From NCBI GenBank assembly GCA_947627725.1, contig CANQXE010000001.1:186001-250000 (forward strand): a stretch of 64,000 nt of DNA, given 5' to 3'. The translations under genes and the position numbers were made by a program. Within the stretch, counting starts at the first letter, position 1. Each line of letters begins with the position of its first letter. Of the stretch, positions 40,470-48,715 are shown in pieces. This DNA is from an uncultured Clostridia bacterium. GTDB lineage: Bacteria; Bacillota; Clostridia; Oscillospirales; Acutalibacteraceae. Below the pieces are notes generated by a model. It worked only from the letters and a program-made list of their open reading frames with translations. It was not told the DNA's origin and searched no databases.

Positions 40470-42011
40470 TTACCACGCCATAGTATCATCAAAATCAACA
40501 AGTGTCGGGTCAACAGGCTCCTCCTGAAGCACAGTCATCATATATTTATTTATCTGCTCCCGCATATCTCTTCTTGAAACGGTTCGGGGATCCATAAGAT
40601 CCTGCTCAACCCAGATGAAATTGATATTTCTTTCTCTTGCCTGATCGTCAAAAATACCATTAAGACCGTCCATACCCTTACAGGATATCTGATCATACAT
40701 AATTACCGTATCTGCTCTAAACTCATCGCAAATACGCCAGAGCTCATCGACAACATTCTGATACCCGCCCTTGGTGTGCTTTCTCATTGTCGTTCTCTGG
40801 AGTGTTTTTGCATATGTGGCAAGCGACTTATCCTTGTTCTCTGTATCGTACATTATGTAGGAAATCATTGTTTCCATATCCATAACGACGTTGATACCCC
40901 AGCAGTTTTCAAGCCAGTTTGCGAGGCTTGTATAATAGTTCGCGGGGCAGGACCAGACAATTGCTCTGTGGCGCATTTCCTTTGAAACACGCTCTTTTTT
41001 CTCATAAGCCCTCATCATCAGCTTATTGACCTTTTCATCGGTTTTAAGAAAGCGTTTGTCAAATCCGCCTGAAAGATGGAAATAAAACAGCCTGTAAAGC
41101 CAGAAGGTTGCGCCTGTCATCTGCGGATAATCGGTCTTGTTTACATCCCATTTCTGAAGCTCGTATTCAAGCTGTTTGTTATATGTTTTCATTGCTGAGA
41201 AATATGAATCCCAGTCGAACTTTTCACCGGTCTGCTCCTCAATGAATTTTATACAGGACTTAACCTCATCAACGGCATATTCCTGTACCTCCTCTTCGGT
41301 ATACCTCAAAGGCACGTTCACAACGTGTGACGGAAGGTTAAAACGTCTGTCAATATAAGATGAATTCATAATTGAGCCGTCACAGGGCATATTACATGAC
41401 AAAAAGCATTTGCCGAACATCGGGTAATCGTCATTGATTGCAACACCTGCCTCAGCAGACGGAAGCGGACAAACATCGGCAGGAACGCCGTAGCTCTCCG
41501 TTATATCAATATACGGAGGGGAAATATGCTGATCAACCATTGAGGAAAGGAAAATAGGAATTGTCTGAACAGGTACTCCGTAAAGATTAGGAAAGCCTGC
41601 CATAAGCTCAAAGGAGAAAAGCTCATCCATGCAAACGGTTTTATCGGAAAATTTGTCGTTGGGATGAAAGTGCTTATCGTGCTTAAACAGCATATTAATC
41701 ATATCGCAGGTATGCTTAATAATTGCGTTGAAATGCAGATGCGCTATTCTTAAATGCGTGCCCCTGAGACCCTCAACATGGCGGTCAATCCACGCGGGAG
41801 CCGAAAGATAGCTTGACATCCATCGATAGCTCCAAAGTCCCCTGACTGTGGAAATCGGCGCCTTGAGCACCATCACAATCATATCCTTCCATGTTATCAG
41901 CCAACGATAGTAATCGTATATGGTATCCTTAAAACCGCGCCATTCTCTGTGCTTTAAAATACCTGTTTTATCACGGTGAAGTCTGCCGAGATTTTTCGGC
42001 CGGTTTGCCAT
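40470..42011 (-). CDS. 2-hydroxyacyl-CoA dehydratase-family subunit, large
   Basis: 513 residues; the start MANRPKNLGRLHRD was chosen because GGGAGGCGAAG lies just upstream of 42011. It has the family domain in the second half, with cysteines in CNMPCDGS, VWSCPANYY and QISCKGMDGL that can bind a 4Fe-4S cluster, and an unusual basic, aromatic N-terminal extension (about 1-110) not typical of HgdB or FldB. It partners the 398-residue subunit encoded immediately upstream. Confidence 0.85.
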   Translation of the reverse strand: MANRPKNLGRLHRDKTGILKHREWRGFKDTIYDYYRWLITWKDMIVMVLKAPISTVRGLWSYRWMSSYLSAPAWIDRHVEGLRGTHLRIAHLHFNAIIKHTCDMINMLFKHDKHFHPNDKFSDKTVCMDELFSFELMAGFPNLYGVPVQTIPIFLSSMVDQHISPPYIDITESYGVPADVCPLPSAEAGVAINDDYPMFGKCFLSCNMPCDGSIMNSSYIDRRFNLPSHVVNVPLRYTEEEVQEYAVDEVKSCIKFIEEQTGEKFDWDSYFSAMKTYNKQLEYELQKWDVNKTDYPQMTGATFWLYRLFYFHLSGGFDKRFLKTDEKVNKLMMRAYEKKERVSKEMRHRAIVWSCPANYYTSLANWLENCWGINVVMDMETMISYIMYDTENKDKSLATYAKTLQRTTMRKHTKGGYQNVVDELWRICDEFRADTVIMYDQISCKGMDGLNGIFDDQARERNINFIWVEQDLMDPRTVSRRDMREQINKYMMTVLQEEPVDPTLVDFDDTMAW

Positions 42012-42012
42012 A

Positions 42013-43209
42013 TTACTTCGCCTCCCTTGCCTTTTGAATATTCTTGATTTCAAGGCTTTCAACAAAAGCCTGTACCCGTGTTCTGAGCTGACCTGAGGCG
42101 CTTGCGGTATACTGCCTGTCAACCGTAACAGACGGAATTTTGAACTCATTAGTCATAACGTGTGAGGCAAGAGCTCTTTCATATCCCCAGAACTCACAGA
42201 ACTTAAGCTGCTCATAAATAACGCCGTCAGCTTTATAATCATTCACAAGCTGTTTTACGTATTCTCTCCTGCCTAAAACCTTTTCCTTGCTCATATAACG
42301 CGGGCACTGGCAGGTCTTCATATAGTGCAGGATAATCTGCTCAAGCACATCTCCGTCATCGCTCAGCTTTATTTCCTCTCTGCCGGGAAGTGAGCCGAAG
42401 CAGTATCTGTCGGCAACAACAAGGGCACCTGATTCCTCAATAAGCTTTGTGAAATCCGGATCGTCCATCTCGGAGCCGACTACTACGACCTTTGCCCTGT
42501 AATTTTTCTTTTCGTCCGGTACTCTTGTTTTAAGCTCCTCCGCCGTTTCACGAAGCTTATCAATAATCAGGTATTTCGGGCAGCAGTACGTGACAAGATT
42601 AATAACGTGAAATTCGTATCCTGTAATTCTCGGATTTTCTTCCTTTCTGTACTCACCGATCTCCGTTATCAGCCTGCATACCTCGTTGTGTGTTTCAACT
42701 GCCTTTCGCAGCGATTCGTCGCTGATATCAACGCCATAAACCTCGCTAAGTTTATCCAGCACCTTAATCTGCATCTGATTTCTGTAATGTTTAATTGTGT
42801 GGGGTTCTATTTTAAACGGAATATCAGCGATAGATACAAAGAATTTATCGTTTTCAACAAGATTTAAAAGATTAAAATGCTCATAGCATCTGTTCATTTC
42901 CGAACATGATTCCGAGCCGATAAGCGCTGAGAGAAAATTATATCCGCCCTCAATCGCGCGCTCCAGAAGCGCCTTAGAGTAACCGCATAAATAGGAGCTG
43001 AGATAATATGTAGCAATATCCATTGAGCCCGTTCTCGGCGCTCTTAAACGCACGGAAAAACAGTCATCAAGGTTAAGCAGGACCTCAGGAATATGATAAC
43101 AGGTATAGGCAATAGCCTTTTTGCCTTCTGAAACCGCCTGCTTTACAAGCTCATTATTAGCCTCCTGAAGCAGATTTTCAAAATAAATTAAATGCTTTAA
43201 ATCCTTCAT
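42013..43209 (-). CDS. 2-hydroxyacyl-CoA dehydratase-family subunit, small
   Basis: 398 residues with the HgdB/FldC fold. Conserved cysteines lie in AYTCYHIPEVLLNL, GSESCSEMNR and KTCQCPRYM, and the C-terminal KFCEFWGYERALAS resembles the substrate-side segment of the family. In glutarate, lactate or phenyllactate pathways two such subunits remove water from 2-hydroxyacyl-CoA; here no CoA-transferase gene is next door, so the substrate is open. Confidence 0.87.
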   Translation of the reverse strand: MKDLKHLIYFENLLQEANNELVKQAVSEGKKAIAYTCYHIPEVLLNLDDCFSVRLRAPRTGSMDIATYYLSSYLCGYSKALLERAIEGGYNFLSALIGSESCSEMNRCYEHFNLLNLVENDKFFVSIADIPFKIEPHTIKHYRNQMQIKVLDKLSEVYGVDISDESLRKAVETHNEVCRLITEIGEYRKEENPRITGYEFHVINLVTYCCPKYLIIDKLRETAEELKTRVPDEKKNYRAKVVVVGSEMDDPDFTKLIEESGALVVADRYCFGSLPGREEIKLSDDGDVLEQIILHYMKTCQCPRYMSKEKVLGRREYVKQLVNDYKADGVIYEQLKFCEFWGYERALASHVMTNEFKIPSVTVDRQYTASASGQLRTRVQAFVESLEIKNIQKAREAK

Positions 43210-43970
43210 TACAGTACCTCTATTTTTTCAAGCGCCTCTCTGACGCCCTTAACAACATTTGAATCATCAGGCAGATTAAAAATATTTTCACCCTGAATAT
43301 CAAATACTGATAAATTCTTATCGTCGGGAATATAGCTTAAAACTTCAATTCCATTAGTGTCTATATATTTCTTGAGCGACTCGTCAGCCATACGGTTTAC
43401 AATCGCGCCGATTTTATCGTACATAACGAGCTCGTCTGCAACGCCCTTTATTGTATTGATAACCTGACAGCCTTTTTTGCTCGGGTCGGTTACAAGCAGA
43501 AGATGAGTAACCTTTTCCATAACCCTGCGGTTAATCTGCTCAATTCCCGCCTCGCCGTCAATTACGACATAGTCAAACTCATTTGACAAAATGGAAATAA
43601 CCTCTTTAAGATAGGAATTTATTTTGCAGTAACAGCCTGCCGTTTCAGGTCTGCCGACTGCTATGAAAGAATAACCGTCAGTTTCGACAAGTGCGTCAAA
43701 AATCCGATATTTTGCCTCACCGAGAAGCTCAACAGCTCCTCTTGTGTCCCCCTCGTCAACAGAGGCTATAATTTCTTTTCTTATATCATCAATAGTCATC
43801 CTGACATCAATGCCGAGCGCGGTTGAAAGTCCTACCGCGGGGTCGGCATCAACGGCAAGTATTTTTTTGTTCGGATATTTTTCAACCAGGCAGCGGACAA
43901 TCGTTGCGGAAAGCGATGTCTTGCCTACGCCGCCCTTGCCCGCAACGGCAATAATAGTTGTTTTATTCAT
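43209..43970 (-). CDS. CooC-like ATPase of the dehydratase cluster
   Basis: 253 residues with a deviant Walker A GKGGVGKTSLSAT near 11-23, DADPAVGLSTALGI and DGEAGIEQINRRV. CooC proteins insert nickel into CO dehydrogenase. Here it is the first gene of the 2-hydroxyacyl-CoA dehydratase operon, overlapping the next gene by 1 bp, so it probably matures or loads the metal cluster of that enzyme. This association is not part of the standard pathway. Confidence 0.87.
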   Translation of the reverse strand: MNKTTIIAVAGKGGVGKTSLSATIVRCLVEKYPNKKILAVDADPAVGLSTALGIDVRMTIDDIRKEIIASVDEGDTRGAVELLGEAKYRIFDALVETDGYSFIAVGRPETAGCYCKINSYLKEVISILSNEFDYVVIDGEAGIEQINRRVMEKVTHLLLVTDPSKKGCQVINTIKGVADELVMYDKIGAIVNRMADESLKKYIDTNGIEVLSYIPDDKNLSVFDIQGENIFNLPDDSNVVKGVREALEKIEVL

Positions 43971-44225
43971 AATTCATCACCGAAGTTAATTATACACAAT
44001 AACAGACAATAAAGCAACAAAATTGATGTTTTTTTCACAATCTTAAAAATCAGATAATATATAATCAATAATTCAATGATAAAATATAAACAAAGTTAAA
44101 AATTTTAAGCGAATTTTAACAGAGGATTATATACCAGTTCTGTAAAATTTTTATTTACTGTTTTTTTCTTATATGATAGTATAAAATAAGAATGTAATAA
44201 ATTATATAAGGTTTAAGAGGTAATA

Positions 44226-45155
44226 ATGAAAAAGGCATTAAAAATTCCGCTGACAATGCTTTTGCTGTTTGCCGCCGTCTCTGTAGCGTTTATATGCGCT
44301 ATAAGCATTCGCGGAAACTATGATGAATATATTGTACCAAACGGCTTTGAGGAGTCGATAAGTCAGGCTGACACCTTCAGAAGCGACGACACATATGCGA
44401 GAATTATGAGTTCAAATCTCCTCGTTAATTATGAAAGCTGGGGCGGAACAGACGCTCATAAGAGGGCAAAAATGTTTTCTTACATTCTTAACGCCTACAA
44501 GCCCGATGTGGTTGCAATTCAGGAAATGAGCGACCAGTGGTACTGCTGCCTGACTAAAAACAGAGGGAGCTACCGTCTTGTATACCCGATTTCTTCAGGC
44601 GCAATGTTTCATATGACAGGCTTGATGTACAATTCGGACACCGTAACACTCCTTGATTACGGACGTATGGAATACACGCAGGGCGACAACAAAAAACTAA
44701 GAAGAGTTGTGTGGGGATTTTTTGAGGACAATGAAACAAAAAAGCAGTACGTCGTAACGTCAACACATTTTGATTTAATACGTGAGGGAAAGGAAAAAGA
44801 AGAGCTGCGTGTTATGAATACTCAGGCAAGCGAACAGCTTAATATTGATAAGGAGCTTGAAAAACGCTTTGACTGTCCCGTAATCTCAGCAGGCGATTTT
44901 AACGCAATGGATGACGGCGGATATGATAATGAATATTTTGCGCCCACAGTATATAACACAATTGCCGAAACACTGACAGACACAAAATACATTGCTCAAA
45001 CAAAAACCGGCGGAGATGCCCGTGATGTTGACAAGCCTACCTTTGACCATATCTTCTTAAAGGGTGACGCAACGGTGAACAGATATTCAATAATATCCGA
45101 CAGCGTGATGTCTCAGATGAGCGACCATTACCCTATCTTTGCGGATATAGCATAA
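44226..45155 (+). CDS. exported endonuclease/exonuclease/phosphatase-family protein
   Basis: 309 residues; N-terminal membrane anchor or signal (about 7-28), then the EEP fold with its metal and catalytic residues: SSNLLVNYE, VVAIQEMSDQW (Glu), STHFDL (His), SAGDFNAM (Asp-x-Asn) and SDHYPIF (Asp-His). AGAGGTAAT ribosome site. The substrate, lipid, nucleic acid or sugar phosphate, cannot be told. It ends tail-to-tail with the DUF2798 gene. Confidence 0.87.
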   Translation: MKKALKIPLTMLLLFAAVSVAFICAISIRGNYDEYIVPNGFEESISQADTFRSDDTYARIMSSNLLVNYESWGGTDAHKRAKMFSYILNAYKPDVVAIQEMSDQWYCCLTKNRGSYRLVYPISSGAMFHMTGLMYNSDTVTLLDYGRMEYTQGDNKKLRRVVWGFFEDNETKKQYVVTSTHFDLIREGKEKEELRVMNTQASEQLNIDKELEKRFDCPVISAGDFNAMDDGGYDNEYFAPTVYNTIAETLTDTKYIAQTKTGGDARDVDKPTFDHIFLKGDATVNRYSIISDSVMSQMSDHYPIFADIA

Positions 45156-45159
45156 TTTT

Positions 45160-45669
45160 TTACTGCTTTTTGATTTTATAGATTTTTCTGAACAGAAATC
45201 TTGTTACGGGACCTGCCGCAAAAATGTTCCACATTAGCGCCATAGGGAAATTTTTTAATATCGTTCCAACCCATATTGCGGGAAGCTGTACAATCGGCTG
45301 ATGTCCTAAAATAAGGTTAAAAAGTATGGACGCGACAAGGCTCATTGTCGGACACATTATTAACACCGTACAGCCTGAAATCATAAGCGTAATAAAAAAC
45401 GGATTGTCCTTTTCGGGCTGTATGATTTTTTCCGCGAGTCTGTGACCGAGCCTGTTTCCCCACAAATTAGAGAATATAAATACAAACACCCACATATAAG
45501 CCATTTCCTTAAGCGCTTGCCAAAACACAATATTTGTCATATTGCTTAATCCGCCTGCTTTCAGCGTGTACCCCATCTTAATTGCAATGTTATAAAGCTC
45601 CATACCGTACGCCATTGTTATTGACATAATAATTGAGAATACGATTCCCTGTCCCTTTGTTTTTGGCAT
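45160..45669 (-). CDS. DUF2798 membrane protein
   Basis: 169 residues, four membrane helices arranged as two similar halves (GIVFSIIMSITMAYGMELYN near 7-26, repeated in pattern with FITLMISGCTVLIMCPTMSL near 92-111), each with the family's Met-rich helix. DUF2798 proteins have no known role. A strong hairpin lies in its leader (45698-45730). Confidence 0.85.
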   Translation of the reverse strand: MPKTKGQGIVFSIIMSITMAYGMELYNIAIKMGYTLKAGGLSNMTNIVFWQALKEMAYMWVFVFIFSNLWGNRLGHRLAEKIIQPEKDNPFFITLMISGCTVLIMCPTMSLVASILFNLILGHQPIVQLPAIWVGTILKNFPMALMWNIFAAGPVTRFLFRKIYKIKKQ

Positions 45670-45697
45670 AATAATCCTCCTTACAGATAAAAAATTA

Positions 45698-45730
45698 AAG
45701 TGCGTAAACCCAATCTGGATTTACGCACTT
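45698..45730 (-). promoter_or_regulatory. leader hairpin of the DUF2798 gene
   Basis: AAGTGCGTAAA (45698-45708) and TTTACGCACTT (45720-45730) form an 11-bp perfect stem with further pairs inside. On the minus strand it is followed by TAATTTTTT and then directly by the ribosome site of the gene. It is placed as an intrinsic terminator or RNA thermometer-like block in the 5' leader. Confidence 0.65.
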
Positions 45731-45845
45731 TTGCTACTCGATAGATGTATTATATCAAAATAGTCCCGAATTTTCAAGAAAAATATTGTATTTAAAGTTT
45801 GCATTTGTTAATATTGTTTATAATCTTTAATGCAAAGGAGTAATT

Positions 45846-46325
45846 ATGCCAAAGCTTGAAATTACAAATATGGTTATGATACAAGACATTAAAACAGGCA
45901 AGGTAGTGGTTCAGGACAGAGTAAAAAACTGGTGCGGTATTTCCTTTCCCGGAGGTCATGCAGAAAACGGTGAAAGTATTTATGACAGTGCAGTCCGTGA
46001 AATAAAAGAAGAAACAGGGCTTGACATTAAAAATCTTAAGTCCTGCGGTTTTATGTTTTGGTTTAATAATAAGACAGAAGATAAATATTTTACATATTTC
46101 TATAAAACTACGGATTACAGCGGCGATATGCTTGATGAAACAGATGAGGGTATTGTCTTTTGGGCGGACCCGAAAGATTTTAATCATATGAAGCTTTCAC
46201 CGAATTTTAAGGAATATTTGCCTATGTTTTTTGAAAACAAATATACAGAAGCGTATTGCTCATGGAATGACGATATGCACCCTGATTTAACAAGGGATAA
46301 CCCATGGGGAGTAATTTACAGATAA
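45846..46325 (+). CDS. Nudix hydrolase (8-oxo-dGTP diphosphatase type)
   Basis: 159 residues. The Nudix box runs from Gly37 to the hydrophobic residue after Gly58 (GHAENGESIYDSAVREIKEE), with all metal-binding glutamates present. The preceding WCGISFPGGH and later FWADPKDFNHM fit the MutT/YtkD group that removes oxidised nucleotides. AAAGGAG ribosome site. It is followed after 16 bp by the MATE transporter gene, probably the same transcript. Confidence 0.9.
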   Translation: MPKLEITNMVMIQDIKTGKVVVQDRVKNWCGISFPGGHAENGESIYDSAVREIKEETGLDIKNLKSCGFMFWFNNKTEDKYFTYFYKTTDYSGDMLDETDEGIVFWADPKDFNHMKLSPNFKEYLPMFFENKYTEAYCSWNDDMHPDLTRDNPWGVIYR

Positions 46326-46341
46326 TATCAGGTATATACAT

Positions 46342-47685
46342 ATGGCAAAAACACAGGATCTGACAGTAGGAGATACTAAAAAGCTATTGCTTATTTTTTC
46401 ATTTCCCACTCTGCTAAGTAATCTTTTTCAACAATTTTATAATCTGGCTGACACAGCAATCGCAGGTCATATCATAGGTAACAATGCGCTTGTCGCAATC
46501 GGAGCGACCTCTTCAATTTACAGTCTTGTTATCACCTTTTCATCAGGACTTACGGGAGGCTTTGGTATAATATTTGCCCAGTACTTTGGCGCAAAGGATT
46601 ATGACAGGCTCAGAAAAGCCTTAGCGCACTCTCTCGTTATAAACATACTGTTTTCAATAATTATCAGCGCCGCAAGCTTTTTAATTATCAGTCCCGTACT
46701 CAAACTTATGAACACACCCGCAGAACAGTTAAATGACGCTCACAGCTACATAATAGTAATTCTTTCTGCAATTGCCGTTCCGACGTTTTATAACCTTGAG
46801 GTGACGCTTTTAAGGTCGCTTGGTGACAGCAGAACACCCCTTTATTTTCTCATTTTCGCAAGTGTGCTCAATATTGTACTCGACTATATTTTCATAAAAT
46901 ATATGCATACGGGCGTAATGGGCGCCGCGCTTGCGACTGTAATGGCACAGGCAGCGGCAATGATACTGTGCTTTATCGTTCTTGTTAAAAATTTTAAAAT
47001 AATCCGACTTGAGAAAAAGGACTTTAAATTCAGCGCAAGACTGTTTAGGAAAATGATGTCTGCGGGTATGACAATGGCAATGATGAATTCAATTTTCTCA
47101 ATCGGCTCAATAATTATGCAGTACGCAATCAACGCTTTGGGCGATATAATAATCGCGGCTCATTTAGCGTCAAGAAAGCTGTCTGAAATGTTTATGCAGC
47201 CGCTCGTTACCATAGGAATTTCCTGCTCTACCTTTGTGGGACAGAACTACGGCGCAAAAAAATATAACAGAATATCACAGTCAATCAAATACAGCCTGAT
47301 TTATTCACTGATATGGTCTGTGATAAGCTTTGCCGTTCTGTTTTTCTTTGGAGGGAGCTTGGCGGCGCTTATTACAGGCACTGACAGCGGTGAGGTGATA
47401 CAGAACACAAAAATGTACCTCAGAATTAATGTTCCGTTTTATTTTATACTCGGCATACTCTTTATACTCAGATTTTCCATTCAGTCGGTTGACAGGAAAA
47501 TACCTCCTCTTATTTCAAGCAGTATGGAGCTTGCAAGCAAGATATGCGCATCATTTGTATTTATCCCTCTTTGGGAATATTTCGGCGCTTGTATAGCAGA
47601 GCCGCTGAGCTGGTGTCTCGGCGCAGTTTACCTGATATTTGAATTTAAAAATACTTATAAAAAAATTAAGACAGGCACCGCTTGA
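46342..47685 (+). CDS. MATE-family multidrug/sodium antiporter
   Basis: 447 residues with twelve membrane helices in two homologous halves. Family motifs are FSFPTLLSNLFQQFYNLADT at the start of the first half and ASRKLSEMFMQPLVTIGISC in the second. It exports cationic drugs in exchange for Na+ or H+. The substrate is not predictable. Confidence 0.93.
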   Translation: MAKTQDLTVGDTKKLLLIFSFPTLLSNLFQQFYNLADTAIAGHIIGNNALVAIGATSSIYSLVITFSSGLTGGFGIIFAQYFGAKDYDRLRKALAHSLVINILFSIIISAASFLIISPVLKLMNTPAEQLNDAHSYIIVILSAIAVPTFYNLEVTLLRSLGDSRTPLYFLIFASVLNIVLDYIFIKYMHTGVMGAALATVMAQAAAMILCFIVLVKNFKIIRLEKKDFKFSARLFRKMMSAGMTMAMMNSIFSIGSIIMQYAINALGDIIIAAHLASRKLSEMFMQPLVTIGISCSTFVGQNYGAKKYNRISQSIKYSLIYSLIWSVISFAVLFFFGGSLAALITGTDSGEVIQNTKMYLRINVPFYFILGILFILRFSIQSVDRKIPPLISSSMELASKICASFVFIPLWEYFGACIAEPLSWCLGAVYLIFEFKNTYKKIKTGTA

Positions 47686-47700
47686 CAATGCCTGTCTTAA
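47659..47700. terminator. bidirectional terminator
   Basis: TTAAGACAGGCA (47666-47677) and TGCCTGTCTTAA (47689-47700) form a 12-bp perfect stem. The minus strand has a T-run behind it, serving the HPr-kinase-like gene; the plus-strand arm overlaps the end of the MATE gene. Confidence 0.8.
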
Positions 47701-47723
47701 TAATTGTTCCGTATAATTTTACT

Positions 47724-48434
47724 CTATTTTTTCATAGCGTTATATGAGGTGAGGAACGCCTCCTCGCTGATATCACATCCAAGCTCATATAACGGTACCT
47801 TTGCAAATATCTGCTCAAGAACATCAAAGAGCTTGTCCATTTTTTCGGCATTGAGATTTCTTATCGTCTGCGAAAAAATGTTATATACCGCCTTGCTCGT
47901 ATCAGCCTTTTTTATCCAGTTGGTTTCACTTCTTTCCAGAAAGCATATACCCGCAAGTTCAACAATTTTCGGAGTGGAATAATCATACTTTCCGCTCCAC
48001 GGAGTTCCGCAGGCATAGACCTTGCCGTCAATAAGCCTTATGGCAGGCTTGTCGTCATTGAGCATATATGCCCTGTCGCCCAAATGCTTAAGCCAGAGCT
48101 GAGTATGAGTTGATTTGCCGGTACCGCTGTCGGCAGAAAAGGCGTAAGCCATACCGTCAACAACAATACAGGAGGAATGAAGAATAATACCGTTAAAATT
48201 TAAAAGCTCCGTATAAAAATCAGAACCCGTGAGCATATATTCCCAATCGTCCTGCACAAGCTCGGGATGCTCCTCCATTGCTCTTAAAACCCTTTTTTCA
48301 TCAACATCAACAACAATGTCAATATTCTGATTTTCATCTTGATTGTCAGATAAATAAGGTCTTGCCTGCTTTTCGGTCCTGCCCTTTACGTTTACTATAT
48401 TAACCTTTAAACCAGCAATATCATATACAGCCAT
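47724..48434 (-). CDS. HPr-kinase-like P-loop protein
   Basis: 236 residues. The P-loop SADSGTGKSTHTQLW (about 100-114) and the following DDKPAIRLIDGKVYACGTPW resemble the HPr kinase/PEP-carboxykinase fold. The N-terminal 90 residues are of a type found in standalone HprK-related kinases beside peptide-modification (RiPP) clusters. It lies 163 bp behind a gene for a 37-residue peptide on the same strand but beyond a terminator. No HPr gene is near, so a classical role in carbon regulation is unlikely. Confidence 0.78.
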   Translation of the reverse strand: MAVYDIAGLKVNIVNVKGRTEKQARPYLSDNQDENQNIDIVVDVDEKRVLRAMEEHPELVQDDWEYMLTGSDFYTELLNFNGIILHSSCIVVDGMAYAFSADSGTGKSTHTQLWLKHLGDRAYMLNDDKPAIRLIDGKVYACGTPWSGKYDYSTPKIVELAGICFLERSETNWIKKADTSKAVYNIFSQTIRNLNAEKMDKLFDVLEQIFAKVPLYELGCDISEEAFLTSYNAMKK

Positions 48435-48543
48435 AAAGTCACCTGATACTTATTTTAAAATTAGTATAACCTAACTTTATCAAATCGTCAAGAAAAAGTA
48501 ATCTATTAGTATCTTATTCTTTCGAAAATCAGATAATATTTTA

Positions 48544-48580
48544 TAAAAACGGTAGTGAGAGCATAATCACTACCGCTTTT
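48544..48580 (-). terminator. terminator after the 37-residue peptide gene
   Basis: ACGGTAGTGA (48549-48558) and TCACTACCGC (48567-48576) form a 9-10-bp stem; five T follow on the minus strand. Confidence 0.8.
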
Positions 48581-48597
48581 TACTGTACAAGTTTATT

Positions 48598-48711
48598 TTA
48601 ACCAAAAGGCCAATGTGTATCATTATCATCACCGTTTCCACTTGTGGTGATAACATCAGTCATTTTAAATTCTTCAACTTCTGTTATCGGTTTTTCATAT
48701 ATTTCCTTCAT
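48598..48711 (-). CDS. 37-residue peptide, possible modified-peptide precursor
   Basis: The frame begins 4 bp after the stop of the subtilase gene. The peptide is MKEIYEKPITEVEEFKMTDV, then ITTSGNGDDNDTHWPFG. The KPxxxEVEEF start with a DVITTSG turn is a pattern I know from many short Clostridia proteins. It looks like a leader (residues 1-23) plus a Gly/Asp/Asn-rich core ending in aromatic residues, as in ribosomally made peptides. The subtilase and the HPr-kinase-like protein could be its protease and kinase; this is inference. Confidence 0.6.
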   Translation of the reverse strand: MKEIYEKPITEVEEFKMTDVITTSGNGDDNDTHWPFG

Positions 48712-48715
48712 TTGT

